Notes: generated by a model from the sequence alone, not told the origin. A DNA stretch of 64,000 nt from Tanytarsus gracilentus (GCA_038502055.1 JAXRKN010000045.1:10467501-10531500); one strand, 5' to 3'; numbered from the stretch's first letter, positions 12,266 to 25,961 are shown. Program-made: numbers and translations.

Positions 12266-14047
12266 AAGGCGAGCATGAAGGAAAGAAAAGAAGAAACTAA
12301 TTGCATGTCAACCAAAGTCGATTTCCTATATCAAACAATACGCATGAGAGAACATCGCGCTTGATGTCGAAGTCTATATAGAGCGATCAATGGCGGAGAC
12401 AATGTCAATTGAAATTTGAGGATCATTACAGCTTGAAACCCCCACCACCGACAATTTGTTGAATGCACAACAAGAATACAAAAAAAAAGATATCTGACAA
12501 TGACGATAACGTGAATGAACATTTATCGAAATTGTTCAATCAATTGACAACGAGAAGAGATTATGAGAGAAAGATGCGGCCTCAAACCATTGAAGATGTT
12601 TCACAACTATCTTTTATTGTGTGGAGACATGTTGTATCCTTTTTTATACCAGGAAAAGGTTTTTGTATCGTGCTGAAAGTTGTAATTTTAAAGACGATTG
12701 TGTATAAAGTCTGGAATTATAAAAATTATACTTTAGTGGTCGCTGGTTGAGAAAATTTTTGTGTTTCTATGAATTTTTTGTGAGGGGAGTGAAATATTGT
12801 AATAATTAAAGAATTAAAAAAATATTTTTTTATATTTTAAAAAAATTCAAAACAGTTAAATTTTTTTAAATTTAAGAAAATTACAAATTTTAAAAATTCT
12901 AGTTCATACCTTGAAACTCTCTCAAACCCCTGTTTAATCTATAATTTTTTTTCCATCAATGGACGTGAATTCGGGTATGTTTTTTATTCTATTGCTGCAA
13001 ATTGTTGTGTGTGGCAAAAAAGATTAAAAAATTGAGTTTATTGTCGGTATCCGACAGAAAAAGGTTGATGTCGTTGAGTCTGGATTGCACGCATAATATG
13101 CTTTTTGATTATGTTAAATATTATGCATTGGTTTATATTATTGTATATTAATATATATTTTATTTAAAAAAATGTCGTTGCCATTTGTGTTTAAGTGAGA
13201 TTGATAAAATATTTGTTGCTAGCCTTAAAAATTGCTTTAAAAAATACTTTAAAGGAAAAAATTGATTTTCTTTTGCCACACACTGTGAGGATGATCCATC
13301 ATTTCGTTGGCGACATCGTGCATGCCAATTGACCAATTTGTAAGCACTTTCCATTGTATTACGAAATGAGGGTTCGAAAATCTCTCAATTTAAAAGAGAG
13401 AGAGAAAAAGTATTGAGATGACCCCTGATTTGTAAAACGATGTGAATGGAGGATGAGTTTATCGATCTGATGATTTGTAAGGTTTTTCTTTGCTGTCAGA
13501 TAAACATACGGGCAGTGGTCGATGGAGAGAGGATTTAAGTGATATCGATTGAGTTGTGAGTTAAAAAAAGATTTTTTAAAGTGAATTTATTTTTGAAATG
13601 AGTTTAACGTTGAGAATTTCAATTAGTATTAAAATATTTACACTTAATTATGTTCAACATTTTAATCAATCATTTAACAACTCACACTCGTAAATATTTA
13701 ACGATTTTAAATGTTGGCAAAATTAATTAATTAGTGAAAAACTGAAAATGCACCAAACTAATCGCTGTACAAATATTTGATGTCGATTTTAAATTACTGC
13801 GTGCCAAAAAAGGGGATAAATATTTACGAAAAACACCCAATGTGTGCATTCCGACAGCAAAAACAATTTTCATAATTTAAAAATTAAATTATTGTGACAC
13901 AATGAAGATGTTTAAAGGTTTTTCGCTGTCGAATAATTATTTTGAAATTGAATTGTGCGAAAATATTTATTTTCACTCGTTCACACACCCTCATGACAGC
14001 ATACCACAGTAACAAGGTTGTGACACTCGATTAATTTTATATATTAT

Positions 14048-14170
14048 GAGCTGCTCTAAAGTTTTTTCGATAATCTCATTTTTGGTCCTTTATTTTTGAA
14101 TTAAAAAAGTACGTTATGAAAATTTACATTAAATTCACAGTAAACTTCATTATAATTAAATACTAAATTA
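14048..14170. mobile_element. Small foldback element, copy A (right arm decayed)
   Basis: Starts gagctgctctaaagtttttt and continues through tttttggtc…ttatttttgaattaaaaaagtacgttatgaaaatttacatt. This matches in order the left arm and centre of the copy at 61945-62130. The inverted right arm is recognisable only up to about 14170. There is no coding capacity. Confidence 0.6.
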
Positions 14171-17100
14171 TAGAAAAAAATTGACAACTGGGAAAATTTA
14201 TAAGAATTATTTTTAAAAAAATAAAAATTCAAGCATCCACTCCCTTTTTAAAAAAACCTCACATATAAATGCGAAAAAACATAATTATGGAATGTTAAAT
14301 TAAAGCCCTCCTTTTTTCGAGTGCGAGAGAAATTTACGCGTCGAGAGAAAAATGAAAATTATTTTTGTCATGTACAAAATGATTTAATTTATTTATAAAT
14401 GCTTCGCAATTATGTCGACTTGTGTTATTGCGTGCATACGTGTGTGCGAGTGAAATTCTGTATTAAAGAGATTTCCTGATGATTTATGTGCGCAACTCAA
14501 ATCGAATTACACAAAAGTTCATCGATAATTAAAGCTATGCTCGAGGGATTAAACGAGAAGCAATTGTGCTTTCGACTGTCATGTAAATTAAATTATGCTG
14601 CTTTGATAAACCATTTTGTCCTTTTTATTAACTTTTCTCTTTGCGATTGTCGAATGACTTTCTAACAAAAAAAATATTTTCCTTCTCACTTTTTTTTGGG
14701 TATTTTAGACCATTGTTGTCAAATTCAATATTCGGGTCATTGATATAGGCCCGGTATGTAAATGTGATTGACATTTTATGTCTTTCTGTGTGCTTTTTTA
14801 TACACACAATGTATTTCATCTGATTGTTATTTTTTTCAGTGGAAAATTCGACGATGAGTTGTTTTAAAAAAATAAAAATTCGAATTTAAAATTTTAAAAA
14901 TTATTAAATATTTTTAAGATTTTCTCAACTCTTCAATACCTCATTGAATTCACACTCTTAAAAAATTACTCGACAGACTTTTCTCGACACTTTTGGGTTG
15001 TTTTTCTCTCTTCCGAGACATTTTTCTCGAATGACCTCAAAATCACACCATGCAGGAAATTGGGCATAAAATAAACATCAAATTCATCTCATGAAGATGT
15101 GCGAGATTGAATTAATATCAGGTCCTGTATGTTAGAAATGGCACTTTGTGATTCGAAATAAAAACAATCGACTTTCATGTGGAGGCGCTTTGAATTGACA
15201 GCATAAAATTACCCTCGATTCTTATGCAAGCACACACGAGTGGCAATATGAATAACGAGGAGAATAAACATAAGGAGAGCACTTGACTTGACGACGATGA
15301 GTCGGGTATAAGGCGTAATGTACACACACGCGCACGTTACGTCTTATTGGATCAAATATTTAAAATTGACAGATTCAATAAAGTGTAAGGAATTGAGGAC
15401 ATTCGATGTCAAAGTTTGCACGTCACTTGTCAAACAGAAATGTCCTTTTTCCCTTACACGCAACGAGCTGGCGAGAGAATTAATTTGATTTTTGTTTATA
15501 TTTATTTTGGTGAGAGATGCTGACACACACACGAGTTTGAGATGACTCAAGTCTGTTGCTGATATCCATGTGAAAGGTGGTGAGATGGACACACAAAGTG
15601 AAAATTTGATACCTGAGCAAATAAGAAAGACGATTGAGTAAATTGAATGTGAGCTTAAGAATGATTTTTCGGAAAGATTTATGTGCGAAAAGAAAATGCT
15701 TTTAATTGAACATTTGAAGATGATTTTTTTAAAAATAAAATTTAAAATTTTGAAATATAAATTTTGCCGTTTTCGGAACAAAAATCTTAAGATATTTAAA
15801 TAGATTAAATGAATAGTAATTTTTCCAAAATAAAAGTTTAACATAAAGTTTTTAAAAAAAATCAATTGAATTAAAATTTTGACTAAAATTTTAAAATTTT
15901 TCAAAAAAATCGTTTAACTTAAAATTTTGACATTTTTCAAAAAAAAATTTGTAACCATATGGCCATATAAAAAAATTTTGAAAAAATAATTCACAAAGCT
16001 TAAGAATATTTTAAAGAAAAAATTTAAAAATCCAAGAGTTCAACCCATAAAAAATTCCACAACATTCAACATGCCAAAAAGTCTTCACACAAGAAAAATT
16101 AATTCATTTCCTCTTTCCATTTCCATAAATTTCTCCTTTCGAATGCACTCTGTGAAATATAAAATGCGACATCCTCAAACTATATACTAGGTCATGTTAA
16201 ACTCTCCTTTGACATCGTCTTGTTGGCATCATGACAACTTTAAAATATACTCTTGGAAATTTCATTTCCTGCTTCTTAATGATGTCATTGCATAACATAT
16301 TTTTTTTATTCAACTTCCCAAATCGCTGAGAGCGTCTTTGTCGATGCAAGAAGAAAGATCAACAAGAAAGAAAAAGGAAGTAAGCGAGGATGATCAGCTT
16401 TAAGCAAGTCTAGTAAATAACTCAAACTTTATCGAATGTTTTTTAAAAGAAAATTCTTCTCTCATGACTATGAAAAATTATTTTTATACTGGATACAAAA
16501 ACGGAGCAGATTTCAAAAGAACCTGCGATATCATTACTGGCAGAGGAGAAAAAAATTCTCATCGTCAACTTTTTTCACACTCACAGCAGTTAAAAGCGCA
16601 TAGAGCGGAAAGAGATGATGAATGCAAGTTGAAACTCATTAAAATAAGCGAGCAGAAATATTAGAAAATGATAAAAAGCATGTGCGGGAGACAAAATTAA
16701 TGAGCTCGAGCATCCATGACAGTGTGCCTGGGAAGATCTCGCACGGCACACGCGAAAGTCGTTAGCGATTATGAGCTTTTCAATTATATATAAAAATCTA
16801 CCTTCATGTGAGGAGGAAAATTAACATTATCGTTCGCCGCTCATTCATATCGGATTATGGAGGAACCTCAAAATTTTAGTCTGTTAATGCATGCATGATT
16901 TTCCTTATAAATGCTCATTAAAAGGTATGTGGATGATATGCATAAATGGAAATTGTTGGAATTGGTGCGAGATTAAAAAATATTTTGAATTTTTAAAATA
17001 CGTTAAATAATTTAATTTAAACTTTTAAAATTCTTAAAAAATTAAATTGAATTTAAATTTATAAAATTCGTTAAAAACAATACAATTTAAAATATAAAAA

Positions 17101-20095
17101 TACGTTTAAAAATAAATTGAATTCAAATTCTCAAAAACGTTAAAAAAAATTCAAATTTTTAAAATACGTTATAAAATAATTTTAATTCAATAATGAATGT
17201 TGACTCAACGAAATATTTTTTAACCCGCAGCTTCCACGAAGCACCTAACTCAACATTTTTTCCTAAAAAATATTTTAATTTTCCCTCCTCGAAATATTAT
17301 GTTAAAAAGCTCTTTTCCATATCTCTCTCTTTTTTTCCCCGGTACATTGTGAATGAGTAATTTAATTAGCGTAAAATGAAAAGAGCATTTCTGGTGCTCT
17401 CGAGAGTGAAGGAAAAGCTTTTTCCGCCCTCTAAACCTTTCTGTTACCATCATCGTCATCACCATAAGATTTTTGCGAAACTTTTTCATCTGAAAAATGA
17501 ATTTTATATAAACTTTAAAGTGCTCTTCAATTTCTCATATATGAGCGTAGATTGGTGGTGAATAAATATGCAAAGCTTGTATAACTTTCATGTGGGTTTT
17601 TTGGCGAGAGAGTTCTGATGAGAAAGTTTTTAGTGCTGATGATTTTTAATTGAAGAAGTGAGCAGGTATCGATTTTACACTGACATGTGCTATTTAGTTA
17701 GTTTCTAAATTTTAATATAAAATCGGTACAGCCTCAAATGACGGATGGGTTTGAAATCTCTTTGAGGTTAAAAATAAACATGCGAAAATATCAAATTTAA
17801 TTGAGTCACGAAGTTAGGTTGCCATGCGAGATCAATTTAAATTTTACGAGGGTTTTCTCATTAAATTTTAACCTGACTAAAAATAAATTTTATGATAAAA
17901 TTTTTATCTCATCTGAAATTAAAATTTTTGTTTCAAATAAATTTAAATTCTTTGAAATTTCAAAATATTCTTTAGTTTGTGAAAATTTTTTTAAAATTAT
18001 TTTTTTGACTTTAAGGTTTTTAAAAATTATTTTCAACTAACTTACAAGCACATCATTCTCACTCCTTTAATAGTTTACTTACCTTCAACACATACTCGAT
18101 CCCAGTTTTAAACGATATTCGAGATGAGAAGTTTATAATTAGTTTTTCCGAGTGCTTTCATCACAGAAATGCTTATTCAAGACGAAAATTCTTACGAAGC
18201 TCTCCTTTAATTAAGTTTAAAGGAAATTTTTTGTTGCTACTTCGCTTTAGATGGTGATGAATAAAATATAGATCAATATTATACATAAGGCGGGGAAAAG
18301 AAGAAAAAGTTTTAATTGCTTTAACTTGTTGCAGTTTCGAGAAAGTCGAGGTTTTTTATGCATAAAGTGCTGTATCATGTCGGAGTCATTCAACTGAAAA
18401 ATGTTCGGTATTTTTTGTTTTTATTGGTTGAGCATAATGAAGCAAACAATCAGTAGTTACTCTTTATTATGGCGGGTAAGATTTTTATGAGGTTTAAAAG
18501 TTTAAGGTTGGAGTTTAAAAGCTTAAAAAAATTTGAAATTTTTAATATTTTTTCTACAAAGTTTAATTAACGTATTTTGATGATTTAAATTTTGAATTTC
18601 ACAAATCCGTTAAAAAATCAGCAATTTTTACAAAGTTTAATTAACGTATTTTGATGATTTAAATTTTGAATTTTACAAATCCGTTAAAAATTCAGCTGCT
18701 ATTTAAATTTTCAGTTTATTTTGTATTTCCGACATGAATATCAATATTTCATCAATTTATTCGAATATAAAAAAGTTCATCTTGCTTGCAGCCACACTCG
18801 AGCGTACAACTCGAAATAATTGTTTCAACGGAAAGATGAATTGCAATTGAATTTTAATATCCCCTCTGAACTTTTTCAACAACCTCCCAATATTGACTAT
18901 TTGTTGCTCGCTGCAATTGCACACAGCAACGCGGCGGCCTGTGAAGAGTGCATTCAAACAAAATGCAATCAAATACAATATGCATTCGAATCTCGAGGTA
19001 GGAATGGTTGTTTGCGAATGTCTGGTAAACAATTGTGGATCGTTTTATTTCGCCTTTGGGTGGTTGATATTGAACGTTATTTAATTGTATATTGATGAAG
19101 AGAAAAAAAATATTAAAATATGACATTTTTTCATTTGTGTCCATTTATTTTATTGACATCAGTAAAAATGTATTTAGTGCACCTCGCAATTGCCCTCCAA
19201 CCCATTCATTCACCTGTTTTCAAGCCCGAAAGGAATAATTTGATTTTTATTGCGTCTCATAGTGGCGTCATAAATTTTTTTTTCTGCTGATCGAGCACAT
19301 ACAATACTCATTAATTCATACACGGTCATATTTGTCTCGTTTTCTCTACACTCTTTTTTTTCGGCTATAACCTCTGGCACAAAAATAGCGGAATTAACAT
19401 TTTTTAATTAATTTTTTTCACTTCTCACCGTGCTCTGTTTCACCTCACAATTTTCCAATTTTAATAAATCTTTTGACAGCACAAACGACTGAGAGCAAAC
19501 GACAAAAGGCAGCAGAGTGAAATGAAAATTGATATTAATGCTTCGCGATACATTTTTCATTAATTTTTATTATTTTTATGTTAATAAATCTCCGTGTGAG
19601 TGAATTGAGCAACTCGGAAGTTCGAGAGAGAAATTTTCTGATGATCATGAATTGATGGCATTATGAGGTGAAAATAAAAATGTGAGGGTAAAAAAATTAA
19701 ATTCAAAGAGGGTGTTAATGGTTAAATTATTCATTGGATTAATTGAGTTGTCCAGTAAACTAGCATGAGTTTATGTTGATTTATAAAAGAAAAAATATAC
19801 AAAAATCAGATTGGTTGGTAGATCATTAATTAAGGGTTTTAATAATTTAAAACGTTCATTAAATTAATTGTTTTTAATTTTTTAAATTCTTTGAGTCCGT
19901 TGAAATGTTTAAGGGTCAATAAAATTTTTAAAAGGTTCCATTTAGTTCAAACCTTAAAATTTTTTAAAAATTCTAAAATGCTCTCATATTTTCAACCAAT
20001 AAATTTCTCACAAAGCATTTTCCAAACACTGACAAACTCGTTGATAAAACACCATAATTCTTCCTAAACTTTTTTCACAACAGCTCTCTTGATAT
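14171..20095. other. AT-rich intergenic spacer
   Basis: No gene that I can support. A 186-codon minus-strand open frame (15344-15904) is dominated by Phe, Ile, Lys and Asn, as expected from translated AT-rich DNA. Four open frames overlap on both strands at 18757-19144, where base composition is less extreme, but they show no recognisable domain. Repeats of the 'aaaatncgttaaa' type cluster at 16980-17190. Confidence 0.5.
18555..18698. repeat. 74-bp tandem duplication
   Basis: The segment starting tacaaagtttaattaacgta at 18555 is repeated at 18629 with only a few differences across about 70 bases. Each copy contains 'atccgttaaaaa'. Confidence 0.9.
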
Positions 20096-20995
20096 TTTTA
20101 GTGTAACCCACGAAGTGGTGTAACACTTATATGCGCCTATTTCCGTCCGTCCGTCCGTCTGTTCCTTCGAGATCTCGGCTCCTGAGATAGCTAGAGACTT
20201 CTAGTTTTCGCCAAATGGTAGGTCTATGAATTTAGATTCGGCCATTTTAGGAATTATGAGGGTCATGACCACAGGTCGTGCCATGGACAGCCCTAAATGC
20301 CATTTTTCATAAAATTTCCTGTTATATGGCTTCATGTATGTGTTGAACTCGTATTTGTATAGGAATCGAAAGGATTGATGATATTTGAGGAATGTCTATA
20401 TGGCCATCAAGAGTGCCACCAATGTCCATCATGGTCGGCCAGGAGTGCCACTAATATCCATTTTTTAAAAGTATGGCTTCATGTACCTCGTTGAACTCGT
20501 AATTGCATCAGGAATTGATTAGCATTTTTTGAAGAATGCGCGGCGGCCGGGTGTCCAGGATGTGTTTGTGGTTTGTCCTCGGACGTAAGATGGATGATGA
20601 TTGTGTTTGAAGATGAGTCGGGGGGGGAAGGAGGATGGAGGTTTGCGATGGGGGGGAGGAAAGGGGAAAATGGAAAGGGGAAAGAGGGAGGAATGGAGGA
20701 GAAGGAGGAATGGAAGAAAAGGAAAAAAAAAAGGAAAAAAGAGAAAAGAAAAGGAAGGAAAAAAAAAAGAAGGGAAAAAAAAAAAAAAAAAAGGAGGAGG
20801 AAGGGGGAAAAGAAGGAAAATAAAAAGGAAAATGAGCAAAGGGGAGCATTTGGGGCTTGGGTTTGGAAGTTTTGGGAGCCATTTTTGGGAAGCCAAAAGG
20901 GGAGTCCAGAAGGGGAAGCCAAAGGGGAAGCCAATACTGATCTGTTACAAGTGGGTTACACGGCAACACCCACGTGTGGGTTTTGAAACATTTTT
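20096..20995. mobile_element. Non-autonomous element, copy 2 (inverted relative to 8244-10145)
   Basis: In plus orientation it begins tttttagtgtaacccacgaa and ends cacgtgtgggttttgaaacattttt. Reverse-complemented, its ends match those of the copy at 8244-10145. It carries an exact 11-bp inverted pair GTGTAACCCAC (20101-20111) and GTGGGTTACAC (20951-20961), and the CCCACGTGTGGG palindrome. A (CGTC)n run (about 20144-20160) and the phrase 'gagatagctagagacttctagttttcgcc' parallel 10030-10060 of copy 1. About 1.5 units of the 120-bp repeat lie at 20330-20520. From 20600 the interior is a polypurine tract, replacing the 19-bp minisatellite of copy 1. No transposase or other coding sequence is present. 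Confidence 0.72.
20617..20838. repeat. Polypurine (G/A) tract inside copy 2
   Basis: Almost uninterrupted purines on the plus strand for about 220 bp, with G-rich runs (ggggggggaagg) giving way to A-rich ones. Open frames on both strands here (Lys/Glu/Gly-rich on plus, Phe/Ser/Pro-rich on minus) are composition artefacts. A short 'ggggaagccaaa' repeat follows at 20890-20935. Confidence 0.9.
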
Positions 20996-21847
20996 ATTAC
21001 TAGCTCGCATTACAAACTCTTTTCTTCTTCTTCCACCGCCACCATGTTCTACAAATTTTTCACTTCCAAAATCCAGAGTAACCGCAAAACGAAGGAAAAG
21101 CGAAAGGTGAAAAACTCATTTCCGCTCCACTCCTTCGCAAGCTTTTATCGTTCAACATTCGCAAATCAAACATGAAGCCGCCCGCTATTGTGCGAGTAAT
21201 GTAAACTTTTCATATTATGTAAGCGGCACTTAAGTTTGAATGAAAAATGAAAGCAGGAAAAATATTAAAGATTTTTTTTGAGTGCCTTTGCATGATTATT
21301 TTTTGGTGTGCAAAATTAAACAGCTGATTTTAAAAATCAACTCATCAATCCAAACTTTCATGTACGATTACTGAAAACATGACGTTGATTTTTTTAAATT
21401 TTTCACTTTTTACCTCAATCAAGTGTCGAAAGAAAAAAGTTTTTTAGTTTTTCGTAGAAATGATAAATTGATTTTTGTATTTTTTAAAGGAAATAAGTGC
21501 CGGACTTTAATTCCGCATCGAGTCTCGAAATTAAGATGTTAAAGCGAGACTTGAGGGTGAAAAATGAAGGAGGTCAAGAGGTGGAGAAACTTGTCAGTCA
21601 GAATATTTATTTATGGAAGGAGATTTAGATGAAAAAAAGATGGACATGGGATGAATGTTGGTCTTAGCCCACGTCAGAGGCTTTTATGTTTGGCTGTATG
21701 AGAAAAGTTTCTCAACAAACAATGTGGAGGTCAAGAAAAAGTTTTCCGATATGAATTTATCAAGTTTCTCTTGCGATTTTGTTGGTAGTAAAAGTTTTGA
21801 CAGGAAAAAATATTTTAATAAATGCATTCTGATTTTTTTTGTCTCAG

Positions 21848-22050
21848 AAACGTAATTAAAAATATCCCGCTTACGTTAAAGTTTACGTAGCCAAAAATTG
21901 AAACGTAATAAATTAACCCTAGCGTTTGACATATACGTAATGAAATATCCCGTTTAGGATTACGTAACGTTTGACGTAAGCGTTTACGTAATGAAATTAT
22001 TTCAGTTTTTAAAGCAGGATTTTTCTATAATTAACAAAATTAAACGTAAC
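21848..22050. repeat. Cluster of ACGTAA / TTACGT words
   Basis: About ten ACGT-centred words (acgtaa, ttacgt, aacgtt) fall within 200 bp. Two segments are related: acgtaattaaaaatatcccgcttacgt near 21851 and acgtaatgaaatatcccg…attacgtaacg near 21935. The spacing suggests a decayed direct repeat of roughly 85 bp. Confidence 0.6.
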
Positions 22051-24109
22051 TCAAATATCCTGAAACCAAAAAAAAATTATAAAAGAAATTTTATCTCAAA
22101 TCTCATTTTTTTTCTTATCTAAAACTCAAAATCTACGCATTCAAAATTAATCGTTGACAAATCCATGGAAGTGGAAAATGTTGAAACCTCACAAAGCAAC
22201 AGCAGCCGTAAAAATATTAACTTACATCATTACCGATGTCATAGGTCTCAATTACATGCCGCTCTCGATCCCTTCCTCATTTTCTCTTTCTCTTTTGATC
22301 AGATCACGAACAATTGTCACAAAAAATCGACTCAAATTTCATCCTTTCATTGTCACATTAAATTGTCAAATAAAAACGCCTCAAGGTAATCTATCCTTTG
22401 ACAAAAAAATAATTTTTAAGGTAGATTCAATGGAAATTATTATTCATGAATTTAAAAATGTCTCTCTCTGTGTGCACAGCAGTGCGGTATTTAATAATCA
22501 AGCAAATGGGACAAATTACAACCAGAGAAACCTGAAAATAATTCATTCTTTTGTGAAATTCGAGATCAGTATCGTAAAGGATTAAACGCTCTATTGCAGA
22601 TCTCACACAACATCTGCCAACCCAACTTTGTAATTGTAATTTTCGAAATGTAAAGTGGCTGCAAAATTTATTTGAACATATCTGATACTAAAGGAAATAA
22701 ATTTATATATAGAGAGGGTTCATTATGCCATTTGAGTTTATCCAATATATTCAATCAAATTCACAACCGACATGTGGTTGATGATTTTTAATGAAGTTGC
22801 TGATTAGGTGAATTTCATAGACTTAATAATTATTTCGATGAGTTGAAAATTAAATTTGCTTAAGGAAATTAGAGAGTGACCAGAAAAATAAGGAAAAAAT
22901 TAGAAAATTGAAAAAATTTATTAAAATTTTCTTTTTTAAATTTTAATCCAAGATTAAAAATGCATAAAATTTTAATCCAGATTTTTTAAAACAATTTTTA
23001 TTTTTTTTCTCTCAACTACTTCAAAGCCTTCTTAATGGATTAAATTAATCGCATGAGTTGATCTAATTTTAATTTCATGCCACATAGTTAAACAACTTTT
23101 TTTAATGCCTTAATCAAATACTCAACATTTTTTCTATAAAGCAAATGTGATGTCATTGATCAGCAAAAACATATCTCTTCCACAAAATAAAGCCACACAA
23201 AAAAATATCCCCTCGACATCGGCTTAAGGCACTTCATGTCGAGACGATGATGCTAAATCCTCAATTTGTGTTTACTTAACGCAAGCTGATGATTTCATTA
23301 TAAATAATAAATTGCCGATTATTTGTTCGCTTCGTCGATGAGAACTCTAAAAACTATTTAACCACCAGTGAGATAAAAAAATCAGTTAAATCATGAAAAT
23401 GCAGATAGAGACACAATGGAAAATATTTCCGATAATCCTTCATGCAAGAGAGCGAGAGATCTGAAGTATTTAAGTTGGGATTAAAGCTTTTCGAATGATT
23501 CTTTTTGCGTCATTTATTTGCTATTTTTCTGAGCATCATCATATGGACATTCGAATGGCATTGTGCGAATGAGAGGAATTGAGCTGGTAATTTATGTTTA
23601 TTCATCAATATCCATGAATGTCTGTGTGTACATGTCGAGTCTAAAGTCTCGAGTCTTGCCCCGGATGCAGATACAAAATTTATTGGTTTTCATATTGTGC
23701 GAACATCATCAATAGTCGGATTGCTCTCTCCTATTTTTATTTTATCGATTCTTTTCTCTCACCGAGTACTAACAATAGCACACACACACACTCAGTCAAT
23801 GATGATGTGCGAAGAAATATGAGTGCGAACATTTATCCGGATTATCGCTCACTACCGGCTTCATTGTTTCCACTCTAACTGACTTTTTTTTGCGCCAGCT
23901 ATCAGATTTGTGATGAATTTATTTTTTATCCCTTTGGTATTTTATTGAAATTGACATTAAATCACATCCTGTGGTGATAATAGCCCGAATTTTTCGAATT
24001 GTAATTTAGCGACCGGAAATTTTATTTTATTTTGTCACTTATTAATTTTTATGAGATTTGTTAGGTAAATATTTATTTTGGGATTTTATTTTATGATTTT
24101 GTAATTTGA

Positions 24110-24260
24110 ATTTTTGTCAGTTAAAAATTTGAATTCAAAAAATTAAATTTATGTCAGTTAAAAATTTGAATTTATTTCAGTTCAAAATCTTAATTTCCAA
24201 AATTCAAAAATTTGTCAGTTAAAAATTTTAAATTCAAAAATTTGTCAGTTAAAAATTTAA
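24110..24260. repeat. Degenerate tandem repeat with GTCAGTTAAAAATTT core
   Basis: The core 'gtcagttaaaaattt' (one copy reads ttcagttcaaaatct) occurs five times at about 24115, 24152, 24176, 24213 and 24246, in a 'gaattcaaaaa' background. Steps are about 24-37 bp. Confidence 0.75.
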
Positions 24261-25877
24261 ATTTTAAAAATTCTACTTAAACCCAAATTCTCAATAAAAA
24301 AATTCAAATAACATTTTAAAACTTTTAAACTTCAATTAATCACAAAACGCTCCCTCAACCCCACAAATGAACTCAATTAAGAGAGAAAATCTATACAAAC
24401 ATGATGTGACACATTGAAACTAAATAACCAACAAATTTATTTCATTAATCTTCCAAAAGCAAATAATAAATTGTCAAATCATAAACGCCATTATTGAAAT
24501 ATTTTCGATAATAAATCACATTTTAATTGCTAAACTGTCTGAACGTGTGTATGAGGCTCAAAATTGTTTGGCAATTTAATTAACTAAAATGATTAAAATT
24601 TAATTGAGATTAGTTTGAAATAGTTTTGGGAATTTTTTAGAGCAGAGCAAATTAGCGTAAATTTGTGTAATGAGCTGATGATGAAGGTTTGAGATTTTAT
24701 AAAATTGCGTAAAGATTTTTAAAAATTAATTAACAAATTTTTTAAATTTTTCAGCTGTTGAATTTTTTTCACCTCAGTTTCAATTTTTCTGAATTTTCTT
24801 TAAATTTTTCTTGTGCACAATTATGACTAATTTTTCGTTTTTTTTTTCAAAAAATTAATTCGATAAATTAATTTTATTTTTGAAACTATTAACTAAAATT
24901 CGTGAGAAGAAACCAAAATCAACCTGTGTCACCTCAATAAATTTTTCTCCAGACTTTTGCCCTCAAAATTTTCTTAAAAGTCTCAATTTCAAAACCACAG
25001 AAAACTCGACATTTTCTCTCTTCTTCTTCTCCTTTAAAACAAATTAATCATCTTCTCCATAAAGCTCAACCTCAATTTTTAGGCTACGCCACACCTGCCA
25101 TAAAATAAATGTCACAATTGCCATAAAGGCGATATTTTAATCGACTTAATCTATTTAAATGAAAATATTTTCACAAATTATAATTTCACAATGCAAATAA
25201 ATAACATATGTGATGCATGCCGGATAATATGTGAATAATTAAGTGAAATTGCTGAAAATTATTTAAATTATAGATTTTCATATGCGTAGGAGAACTTTTA
25301 ACTCGGAAATAGGATTAAAAACTATCAAACTCGACTGTCTACCGCAAAAGTTTTCAAATACATTTAAATAATTTTTGATGTTAAACTAAATTTTTGACTT
25401 TTTAAAGATAAAATGAACTTTTTTACTTTAAAATTAATTTTCAATAAAATTTTCTGCTCCTTATTGATTTTTTCCAACATCTTGAAGGTGAAATTCAATT
25501 ATAATTATCTCAAAAGCGCTTAGCATCTCGTTCAATTAAGACATCATCATGTCTAACGAAAGTGCAGGATCTATCGCCAACTTCCGCCACACATTTTAAA
25601 TTTTAACTTTACGACAAAATTGCCAATCAAATCTAACCGAGAGCGCCTTCAACATCATCTCGCACTTATGTAATTATTTTTATATCATATGTTCATCTCA
25701 AATTCACATATATAAAATTTTCATCGCGTTTTAATTGTAGCATGGCAGAATTTTTCCTTTTTTGGAGAGGGGAAAATTAAATTTTAATTATTTTCTTCTG
25801 CTTTTACTGCTTGCCAGATACTCTTCATATATGACTCATTGAATTTGCTGCCATTGCTGCGAGTTTAATTAATATCA

Positions 25878-25961
25878 AATTAAATAAATGTGTGTTGTGG
25901 GTGGTGTGGTTAAGGAAAATTTGGGGTTGGTTGGGGGTTTAATTTTTTTTTTTTTTTTGGG

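Larger units (their letters stand above)
10780..14047. other. AT-rich intergenic spacer
   Basis: No coding sequence can be supported. It contains a short perfect hairpin at 11408-11440 and a promoter-like block near 12232-12265. The overlapping open frames at 11189-11410 are low-complexity and do not resemble a protein family. Confidence 0.55.

Noticed and set aside
15344..15904. 186-codon minus-strand frame, long for this window
   Set aside because: Composition (Phe, Ile, Lys, Asn, Leu) matches translated AT-rich DNA and no domain or transmembrane family pattern was recognised. A search for insect chemoreceptor-like similarity would settle it.
18757..19144. Four overlapping frames on both strands, one ending near a possible donor (gag|gtagga at about 18997)
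   Set aside because: Both strands are open equally, no domain was recognised and no partner exon was found.
20479..21110. Several frames of 120-170 codons (Lys/Glu/Gly-rich on plus, Phe/Ser/Pro-rich on minus)
   Set aside because: They read through the polypurine tract on both strands; composition alone explains them.
22154..22585. 143-codon plus-strand frame
   Set aside because: No recognisable motif, and a competing frame overlaps it on the same strand.
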